A stretch of DNA of 62,105 bases from positions 1-62,105 of IMG/VR virus record IMGVR_UViG_3300043568_000384; one strand, written 5' to 3'. Below, in pieces: positions 12,701 through 17,115 of the stretch; the stretch's first letter is position 1; each line of letters begins with the position of its first letter. This stretch comes from a virus. Position numbers and translations under genes: made by a program. The notes under the pieces were generated by a model, which worked only from the letters and a program-made list of their open reading frames with translations, did no database searches and was not told the DNA's origin.

Positions 12701-14695
12701 AATGGCGCAGTCGTTGCCTATGAACTATTCAGCACAGACGATCAGTACACTGATGTAGTAGGTCAAACATGGAGGAGTCGAGCAGGGATTAGATTTGAAG
12801 CAGTACCTCCAGCAGGCGCACTAATTAATTACATTATTGATACATCAGTTGCAGACCAAACGTCTAGTGTTGTAAAATTAGAAAATTTAACTTACACAAG
12901 TGTTGATACATATCCTCTGGGAAATATCATAGGCTTAAATTCTCCACTGGATCAGAATGTGTTGGTTAAAACTAATCAAACAATATTAAAACCTGCAAGT
13001 GCTAATTATTTTATTATTGAAAATTCTATGCTTGAATACTCTTTAAGAGATTACAAGTATCTAGGAGTAACTATAAATCCTGGTAACGTTAAAGTCTATA
13101 AAGATAATACATTACTGGCATATGGCACAGAATATATATTGGATTTTGACTATACTGGAATTGTGTATGGCATTGACTCAACATCTTTAACAATCACCGG
13201 CGGCACAGGCTATGTTGTAGGTGATGTATTGGATGCTGTTGGCGGCACAGTTTCACCTACTGGCAGCTTGGCAAAATTCGAAGTGGTATTTGTAAATGGG
13301 TCGGGCAAGATTCAACTATTAGAAATTGTTGACGCAGGATCATATGATGTGCCGCCTACTAACCCAATTAACCTATCGGGTGGCTCGGGCATTGGCGCAG
13401 CGTTATCTGCTAATTTTGAAATTATTCAAGACCAGCCAAACATAACTGTTAAATTAAAACCCGATGCTTACACTGACGGATCCGCATTAACAGTGTTGGT
13501 AGACTCTAACGCAGACTATATTATAAATTCTGATAATTCTATAACATTTAATAATTCATATCCTTCTAATACACCTTTTGAAATCATAAGTTTTTATAAC
13601 CACAATATTTTAAAAGTTGAAAGAACTATTGACGAGTTAATCCCTGCTGCTTCTTTAACAAACGGAACTACAGAATATTACGAACTTGTTAGCAAATTGG
13701 GCGGCAACTTTAAATTACGTAACACAGCAGTGTCCGGTGATTTTGTATGGGTAATTAAAAACGGAGAGCTGTTAATGCATGGCATTGATTATTATCTTCA
13801 AGATGATTTTATTACTGTTAAGTTAGCAGACTCATTGTTTAGTTCTGATGTGTTACAGGTAATGGCCTTTACAAATGTAGTAGTCCATGAAAGTTTTGCT
13901 TATATGCAATTCAAAGATATCTTAAATCGTGTACACTATAAGCGTCTGAACAAATCAAAATCTACACTACTTGCTAGGGATTTGTTCCAGTTTGATAAAG
14001 AAATTCATGTGGATGATGCTAGTACATTAGACAATCCGATGCCTAGCAGAAACGTGCCTGGTATTATAGAAATTAACGGAGAACGCATCGAGTACTTTGT
14101 AAAAATTGGAAATGTGCTAAGTCAGTTACACAGGGGAACGTTGGGTACTGGTATGCCTAATTACCACAGCGCAGACAGTTTAGTTCAAGGCCTTGGCGCA
14201 AGCGAAACTATTCCGTATAAAGATGAAAGCATCGTTGTAACTCATACTGTTTCTATAGGCGACCTTGGCATAGTAACATTACCTTATATTCCTAGCATAA
14301 ATGATATGGAAGTGTTTATAGCAGGGTATAGATTGAAAAAACACCAATATAGTGTTTACTCTAATTTAAATTATCCATATAGCACAGAAGGTGATGTGGT
14401 GTTTAATGCTGAGTTCGAAATTAACGGCACTGTCCAATTACAATTAAATGTGACAGATCTTACAGTCAAAGGGCTATTTGTTCCGGGAGTTAAGATAACT
14501 GTGGTAAAACGTCAGGGTAGATTATGGAATGATATAGGTCAACGATTGGCAAAATCTAACAATCCTATTGCTAACTTCCTTAAAGAAACTGGCACAAACT
14601 GGGTAGAAACATACCTAGATAAATATGAAGATAGAGTCTTGGGCGGTGACGGAAACCCACTCTCAGCTGGTGACGGCGAACCTTTGGAATACTAA
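740..14695 (+). CDS. Giant virion structural protein, probable baseplate wedge (gp7-position), 4651 aa
   Basis: A single uninterrupted frame of 4651 codons, starting in a TGATG overlap with the gp6-like gene. The first 150 residues (motifs such as QLIQPGTVKKLNGYVGR and a Trp/Tyr-rich segment near residues 130-155) and the C-terminus (SAGDGEPLEY) match what I recall of giant structural proteins of uncultured marine T4-like phages. A Trp-rich core lies around residues 1140-1370. Residues about 2190-2690 hold several FG-GAP-like segments (fGxxxaxxxDGxxxavga pattern), suggesting a beta-propeller. Gly-Tyr repeats (for example GGSGYI, SSGYGYG, NSGEGY, GGTGYV) recur around residues 3070-3180, 3455 and 4150-4230, and a conserved-looking segment with APEEVVPGQ sits near 3855. 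T4 gp7 is about 1000 residues, so this is several times longer. No signal peptide or membrane segment is evident. Tail-assembly role is inferred from position. Confidence 0.75.
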   Translation: MAYSNDQNEPKVPISNVEKRSSADLLPRFYRTPGNKKFLQATVDQLIQPGTVKKLNGYVGRQTAKAVVSSDTFLEAADQTRQNYQLEPAAVIQDYLGNTTFFKDYIDHINHISVFDGVVDNHSRLNREEFYSWNPNICWDKFVNYQQYYWLPFGPRPIEVLGNELEIISTYSVTGVDETDNVAYLFNPEGPLEGLIRNPKIRLFRGQTYIFDINVVGHPFSIKTQRTAGDLYRYTKGVDAYAVENGKITFTVPVDAPDVLFYVSENAVDTGGVFHVLDITENTAINLTTDFVGKKEYVIPNGTAEGLRISNGMKLSFGGQVTPEEYANDFWYVEGVGTAIRLVRDKDLEVRTSFNEETSILFDDNPFDQLPFGDASTLPSTKDYITINRSSSDKNPWSRYNRWFHQDVIIASAAANNVQSGLDQTQRAIRPIIEFNAGIKLHNHGLSSKQNIDVIDNFTKDVFSTIEGSLGYNVDGIDLADAMRVIFTKDTDILVRNKIYRVNFIDVVVPSRQLSFNGTTSVNITNNTFTFASEHGLSSSNRVTYLNNGFDTLPGLTNRQVYYVKVIDSFTIELHTNTALTKQVDIFSAVDAVYKFEVFSGSRRQITLTEESDAVAILYESVTINYGTQETLTSSINGNQGQTYWFTGTTWKLAQIKTKVNQAPLFDLFDKNQISFTDTSVYDGSTFEGNKIFSYKVGTGTVDSELNFPLTYQNINNIGDIVFEFNLLTDKFAYKEITNVLYKDTATGYLKISKDINRAAYENGWTTSLIEDSQPVVRVFKDHIYNGTTIPFPIDVFDNKNDLTDLEVRVYINGNRLAKDQYTVTTSVVRKQVELTTAVTTTDVVTLRCFAKQAKNSNGYYELPISLQNNPLNHNVEQFTLGQVIDHVGSIVDNITTFTGTYPGYGNLRDIGNLSPYGVRFVQHSGPMNLSLYHIGSKSSNVVKAIDMARNDYGKFKRAFIVAATESGIDTDPRRHVDFVLQMINKDRPKTSPYYLSDMFGYTASNRIEYTVLDSRIKTYPLTSKFGLSTLSNKSVNIYLNGDQLVHGRDYVFGDDVFFELLIDIVQDDLIEAYEYETTDGCFCPATPTKLGLYPKFEPKIYLDDTYAEPTRVIQGHDGSITIAFDDYRDDLILELETRIFNNIKCEYNSDIFNIHDYIPGYSRTTLYSFKEFNRILSKYFFQWTTNIQEDYTKHIGYDQTDSFTYNYRGNFTPDNQDVPAAWRGIYTWLLDTIRPHSHPWECLGFSIEPSWWQDVYGPAPYTSDNLILWDDIKEGIIRQPGVPVRRDVKFAKSSLAYGLPVNDQGVLISPKDSGMVSGTIRSGDSGYFEFGDQATVESAWRRSSYYAFALIETCLLMQPNSVLGRCLDRSRIVKNLNNQLVYSETGLRLRLEDIVIPSTSNRNVDTRAYTCGLINYLVDYLSGDNVLRLDEYQLDLTSLTNKITTRIGSFTSQPKYKILLDSKTPSSTGGVFVPEENYYVDLNISSAITKVVYSGVIITKFADGFEVKGYNFDNPYFTYYPSRQDDRVINVGGISEGYITWNSGQIYAAGKIVKNNNQYYRVKTNHTSVETFDSQYYARLAELPVVGGRDAILRKTWDYDEPQTVAYGTKITTIQAMVDFLQGYGAYLEQQGFVFDDFNNELAVITNWETSVKEFLFWSTQNWAAGAVISLSPAANRLIFKSNIAAVDDLTDPFYGYSIFRVDGQKLDPEFITTYRKDGEFTLQPQDTNHGIFGATLFLVQKEHIVVLDNTTLFNDTVYDPEAGYRQERVKVLGYVTSNWNGSFEIPGFIYDRAIVNAWTPWTDFALGDIAKHKEFYYSAKSFLVGTETFNDDSWVLLTEKPKAELLPNWDYKAETFADFYDLDTDNLDSGQQKIAQHLIGYQKRQYLENIIQNDVSQYKFYQGMIIEKGTQNVLNKLFDVLSADGMESLTFDEEWAFRVGEYGAVDTFDEVEFKLDEREFKTNPQPIELVNSIDPLLTDFVYRQRPVDVYVKPYNYTNDIWPVKTTGTYLRTPGYIRSEDVKLSIDNLQDLITVDISSFKEGDYVWCAFENRDWNVYRFSKTPFKINNITYSNKVITIVCDKVITLTVGDVVGIENSVSVQGFHIVASVSLNTFTVSKEVQGWQTWTDQDTVLSYQFNLHRVENIDNANSIIPRYIKPNELIWADNNGHSKWSTYQYAPVYSQGTILNIDVRTNLNFGLATAITDDGNVAAVTDIDGVTIYEKSSSDNVWLSKQRILTTAVLSPGEFGSLIKFSKDGRWLAISAPLADIGFTNQGCVFLYEQGTDGQFDLSNTIVSPVPSAGEKFGINLAFGRKPNPTVLYSALTGTYTENGNGAVWTVTRIGSSYVLLVSDRGLRYKAGETIVIPGSQLGGTNVDNDLTIIINTVDSVTGSIENFTYTGSGLGDVYILAITAEGYNSNQGRVYTYKFDSITVWNQFVTLSTSTISGDYFGYDLAIDTNLTIVASAPSADTESGKVFVYSYTGSNYSLVKTLVGNIVDNAERFGESVSITTDGDYIAVGSTLMNVSNKKDVGQILIYKQSDSTYTTGTPYQVIDSPRNEVNERYGTDIEFMNNKTLVVFSKNGNIENITVFDELSTTFDNSNLQLIDVAVDVGRIDIFDMYNTKFVYGESLDNISVINSGYGEEIAVGNNTVLVSAIKETSQGFTNSGNVYSYIKPGEKFSWMPIHTQVDSVDIGKIKKVYLYNTVTNELVKYLDVIDPLQGKIPGVADQEIRYKTFYDPAIYSVGTSSVNVDDGMNWTTVQVGQLWWDLTRAKFLDTQSGDVIYRTSSWNTLYETASIDVYEWVETSLLPSAWIKQSSTDAGIARGISGTPKYSDEVYSVKKRYDSVSKTFKETYFYWVKGKKDAPNVSGRTLNSYDVAQLIADPAGYGYSFIAFTGTNSFALVNCEKYLQSNNVALSVQYWLSDNKTSNYHSQWKLLSTNRNTIIPTAIEEKWFDSLIGKDSNDRVIPDTSLPLKNRHGIEFKPRQSMFMNRVEALKVFVESVNASIKNELIADDYDLAELDTYEPIPSAVSGLWDIAIDTDSELRFIPTTLLQTAVLKPIIINGRITGITIVSSGYGYGTLREYPKTNTLDPDRWYGPNVKITGSGINAKIKSIIDAQGKIVDYEIENSGEGYTANTAIIVRDVSVLVRSDSESLDLWSIYSWSARIEQWSRIKSQSYDVRKYWQYLDWYADEYNQFVKIDYLVENTYELTTTYMDVGSIAKVRNVGRGGWLLLLKVADTQTIDYTQNFTVIGRQNGTIKFLESLYQFKASTLGFDGPLFDADIFDNSPTTELRIILETIRDKILIDEYRTSYLKVFFACVRYALSEQTFIDWAFKTSFVKSQHNVGELKQKVTYNSDNLEFFEEYIKEVKPYRTKVREYVSNYTSLDYSQSSVSDFDLLPVVNDNRSVAPLLVQVNDNAEIVTDFSEILTYPWRHWHDTVGFEITSIEIVDGGSGYITKPIVKIYEEYQGIVYKLSNSVAAEAKAYISNGRVNRIELVSSGTRWIRAPRIEIIGGLATTGSAATAVAIIGQGVVRSNYVKIKFDRTSKVYEITELISVETFSGTGSRTQYLLKWAPDIKVGESYVTIDNAEVLRDDYTLEVVKSVTKGYTSYSGQITFKNAPPANSATPVNIRIEYKKDFVHLNAPDRINFYYDPQTGQLGKDLAQLMTGIDYGGVEITGLGFGVNAGWDALPWFSEPWDTIDPEFEDYIVTVSSITYSYRMPYVPEENQQINIYISRYTGTSYEPSIRIDDPNYATILQTNNDALMLSFTGDGEIDIINLPITVALSVDDRLIFRKDTSDGSYGARPDEYDTKLSGGNLAYTSATGLAADDIILDGDDLVSANTSYAPEEVVPGQVMDTVAIKVYHRPSGGCPNIMFNHHRGNASTTDFKIGQYFPNDSSVIVKVDNLIKTLSVDYTIDYQNNNIVFNTAPSQGVAIDILSISFNSANILDLDYFISDGVTTEYLTKANWLPTIASTVLVNGAVVAYELFSTDDQYTDVVGQTWRSRAGIRFEAVPPAGALINYIIDTSVADQTSSVVKLENLTYTSVDTYPLGNIIGLNSPLDQNVLVKTNQTILKPASANYFIIENSMLEYSLRDYKYLGVTINPGNVKVYKDNTLLAYGTEYILDFDYTGIVYGIDSTSLTITGGTGYVVGDVLDAVGGTVSPTGSLAKFEVVFVNGSGKIQLLEIVDAGSYDVPPTNPINLSGGSGIGAALSANFEIIQDQPNITVKLKPDAYTDGSALTVLVDSNADYIINSDNSITFNNSYPSNTPFEIISFYNHNILKVERTIDELIPAASLTNGTTEYYELVSKLGGNFKLRNTAVSGDFVWVIKNGELLMHGIDYYLQDDFITVKLADSLFSSDVLQVMAFTNVVVHESFAYMQFKDILNRVHYKRLNKSKSTLLARDLFQFDKEIHVDDASTLDNPMPSRNVPGIIEINGERIEYFVKIGNVLSQLHRGTLGTGMPNYHSADSLVQGLGASETIPYKDESIVVTHTVSIGDLGIVTLPYIPSINDMEVFIAGYRLKKHQYSVYSNLNYPYSTEGDVVFNAEFEINGTVQLQLNVTDLTVKGLFVPGVKITVVKRQGRLWNDIGQRLAKSNNPIANFLKETGTNWVETYLDKYEDRVLGGDGNPLSAGDGEPLEY

Positions 14696-14698
14696 AAT

Positions 14699-15535
14699 AT
14701 GGCTACAATTAACGACTTAAACCCTATATCAGTGCCAGCAGACGACTCTGTAATAGTTGTTACTGATGCTACTTCCAGTAAAAAAATAACGGTGTTAGAT
14801 TTAAAATCTAATATTTTTAAACAGGCTAGCAGCACACAGGCAGGCAGTATAAAAGTTGGCTCTGGTCTAAGCATAAACACTGATGGTATACTATCTGTAT
14901 CTAACTACAGCGATTATACGCTTCCAAAAGCAACTACATCTAATTTAGGCGGTGTAATTATAGGAGCAGGGTTGGCAATAGATACAGCAGGCGTTCTTAC
15001 TGTTAGTGCTACTACTATTCCAAGTGCTAGTACGTTAGTTTCAGGTACAGTTAAAGTTGGCACTGGGCTAGTTATGAATTCAGGAGTATTGTCAATTGCG
15101 TTTTCTCAATATGAGTTACCCAGCGCAACACAAGTAGTTTTAGGTGGAATTCGGGTAGGTTCAGGATTAATCATGGATAACTCTGTGTTGTCCACACAGG
15201 CTGACCCTTTTCTTACTGAAAGTGATCAAACAGTAACTAACAATTACACTACTGCTGACAATAAAGTAGTTTATAGTATAGGTACAATTACTCTAGATAG
15301 AACAGTTACATTTACAGTTGAAAGAAACGCAACTTGGACAATTTACACCCCAGGCGCTGTTTCAGCTACTATTCCTGTAATCCCTCCAGCATCTCCAATT
15401 CAAGAACAAGACACCACAATTATAGCTAATTATAGCATATCCAACAATAAAATTGCTTCAAGTATAGGGCCTGTTGTTGTTGATCGTAACGTTACCGTAG
15501 AAGTTGCACCATTATCTACGTGGATTATATTTTAA
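14699..15535 (+). CDS. Repeat-containing tail fibre-type protein
   Basis: A 278-residue protein starting 3 bases after the giant gene. The first 180 residues hold four copies of a fibre repeat of the form Y-x-LP-x-A-T-x3-LGG-V-x-VG-x-GL-x2-D-x-GVL-S (near residues 40-70, 78-105, 110-138 and 140-165). The C-terminal third has two copies of a second motif (NYT/S-T/I-x-NNK-V/I-x-S-IG-x-I/V-x-xDRxVT), ending in aromatic-rich TWTIYTPGA and STWIIF segments. Such short beta repeats are typical of trimeric phage fibres. The function as an adsorption or fibre-tip component is inferred from the repeats and position between baseplate and fibre genes. Confidence 0.65.
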   Translation: MATINDLNPISVPADDSVIVVTDATSSKKITVLDLKSNIFKQASSTQAGSIKVGSGLSINTDGILSVSNYSDYTLPKATTSNLGGVIIGAGLAIDTAGVLTVSATTIPSASTLVSGTVKVGTGLVMNSGVLSIAFSQYELPSATQVVLGGIRVGSGLIMDNSVLSTQADPFLTESDQTVTNNYTTADNKVVYSIGTITLDRTVTFTVERNATWTIYTPGAVSATIPVIPPASPIQEQDTTIIANYSISNNKIASSIGPVVVDRNVTVEVAPLSTWIIF

Positions 15536-15562
15536 ATAAATACATTATCATTAGGAGTATTT
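15536..15562 (+). promoter_or_regulatory. Late-promoter-like box with RBS hairpin
   Basis: ATAAATA at 15536-15542 matches 7 of the 8 bases of the T4 late consensus TATAAATA. A start site 6-7 bases downstream would leave a leader of about 19 nt with AGGAG at 15553-15557. AAATAC (15538-15543) can pair with GTATTT (15557-15562), placing most of the Shine-Dalgarno in the loop. A transcript started here would lack the left arm. The stem is short and AT-rich, so the hairpin is tentative. Confidence 0.45.
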
Positions 15563-15566
15563 CAAC

Positions 15567-16481
15567 ATGGCAAATTTAAAACTTTTGGGGGCATCATCTG
15601 GATACACAGAGCTAGCCGCCGCATCAGTTGCCGTACCTACAACATTTACACTTCCGGCAGCTGACGGCACCGCAGGCCAAATATTGAGTACAAATGGCGG
15701 CGGGCAACTACAATTTATAACAAACGAAGCAGCTTCTTACAGCTTGCCCACCGCTTCAACTACCGTGCTAGGTGGTGTACGAGTAGACGGAACCACTGTT
15801 ACCATCAACGGTAGCGGCGTTATCAGCTCTGCAAGTGCTTACACATTGACTACTGCTAGCTCAACTGTGTTGGGTGGAGTTAAAGTAGGAACCGGTTTAG
15901 CCATCAATGCTGGTGTACTCAGTGTTGCTAATACAGGCGCCGCAGCACAAGCTGACAGTTTAAAAGTAGGCGCCAATTACAGAACCGCAACGATAGACGA
16001 AGCAAGTCAAGGTACTAGTTTATCTATCGCTTGCCGAGACATTGACGGAAATCTAAATGCTGTGCTTTTCCAAGGAACTGCCACTAGTTCATTGTTTGCT
16101 GACTTGGCAGAAAAATACGTAGCTGATTCTCGCTATGAAGCAGGCACTGTTTTAGAATTTGGCGGCATACATGAAGTTACAATAGCTGAAGATGAAACAC
16201 GCAGGGTTGCTGGAGTTGTTTCTACAGATCCAGGTTTTATAATGAACACAGGCCTTGAGTGTAGCGTAAGCAATGGAGAGCACACCGCAGTTTTAGCGTT
16301 AACTGGCCGAGTTCCTTGTAAAGTTCGTGGCAATATCAAGAAAGGTGACATGCTTATTAGTGCTGGCGGCGGCTTCGCCCGTCCTAGTAATAACCCTTCT
16401 ATGGGAACTGTTATTGGTAAAGCGCTAGAAGATTTTGATGGAGATGAAGGTCTTATTGAAGTTGTTGTAGGCAGAATGTAA
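15567..16481 (+). CDS. Tail fibre-type protein with C-terminal ADLAEKY domain
   Basis: A 304-residue protein with AGGAG 10 bases before its ATG. Residues 50-130 hold two or three copies of the same LPTAST-x-VLGGV repeat seen in the preceding protein. The second half, from about residue 170 (SSLFADLAEKYVADSRYE) to the end, is a compact domain with VAGVVST, a GRVPCKVRG segment, and a terminal EVVVGRM. The same domain ends the protein at 22835. It resembles C-terminal domains of many phage fibres and has the look of the G2-type intramolecular chaperone/autoprotease fold, but I cannot confirm catalytic residues. It probably forms part of a tail or whisker fibre. Confidence 0.65.
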   Translation: MANLKLLGASSGYTELAAASVAVPTTFTLPAADGTAGQILSTNGGGQLQFITNEAASYSLPTASTTVLGGVRVDGTTVTINGSGVISSASAYTLTTASSTVLGGVKVGTGLAINAGVLSVANTGAAAQADSLKVGANYRTATIDEASQGTSLSIACRDIDGNLNAVLFQGTATSSLFADLAEKYVADSRYEAGTVLEFGGIHEVTIAEDETRRVAGVVSTDPGFIMNTGLECSVSNGEHTAVLALTGRVPCKVRGNIKKGDMLISAGGGFARPSNNPSMGTVIGKALEDFDGDEGLIEVVVGRM

Positions 16482-16501
16482 TTCATAATAAAGAGAACAA
16501 T

Positions 16502-17113
16502 ATGCAAGGTAAAGATCTATCTGGAATTCTAGTTGAAGGCCATATCAAAATTTGGTATCCTGAAACAGGCGAAGTGGCAGTAAACAAACGTAATGCTATT
16601 CATTATGAAAATATGAGTGTTGCCCTTGCCGAGAGTTTAGCCAACGAAGGCCAAGGATTCATTAGTTCAATGGCATTTGGCAATGGCGGTACTAGCGTAG
16701 ATCCTACAGGTATCATCACTTATCTTACTCCTAACTCGACTGGTACTAATGCTAGTCTGTACAATGAAACTTATACAAAAGTGGTAAACGATAGACTAAG
16801 TTCTAATCTTGATCCGACTCGTAATAGAATTGAAACACGTCATGTAACTGGTAAAAATTATACTGATGTATTTGTAACCTGTTTACTAGATTATGGTGAG
16901 CCTAGCGGTCAAGAAGCATTTGATAATACCAGTAATAACGATAGTGCTTATGTATTCGATGAACTAGGTTTAGTTTCGTATAGTACAACTAATAATCCAC
17001 GATTGCTAACCCATGTTATTTTTCATCCAGTACAAAAGTCATTAAACAGGCTTATTCAAATCGACTACACTGTTAGAATTCAAAGTCTAACTGGATTAAG
17101 TGAGGTTGCGTAA
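16502..17113 (+). CDS. Structural protein of unknown function among fibre genes
   Basis: A 203-residue protein beginning MQGKDLSGIL, with features such as GHIKIWYPETGEV, a MAFGNGGT segment near residue 58 and a C-terminal IQIDYTVRIQSLT. The ATG is preceded by AAGAGAAC. No transmembrane segment or signal peptide is apparent. I recognise similar proteins only as unassigned virion proteins in large marine myoviruses. It sits between a fibre-tip protein and the collar-domain fibre, with two bases separating it from the next gene, so a fibre-attachment or fibre-accessory role is likely but not demonstrated. Confidence 0.5.
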   Translation: MQGKDLSGILVEGHIKIWYPETGEVAVNKRNAIHYENMSVALAESLANEGQGFISSMAFGNGGTSVDPTGIITYLTPNSTGTNASLYNETYTKVVNDRLSSNLDPTRNRIETRHVTGKNYTDVFVTCLLDYGEPSGQEAFDNTSNNDSAYVFDELGLVSYSTTNNPRLLTHVIFHPVQKSLNRLIQIDYTVRIQSLTGLSEVA

Positions 17114-17115
17114 AG

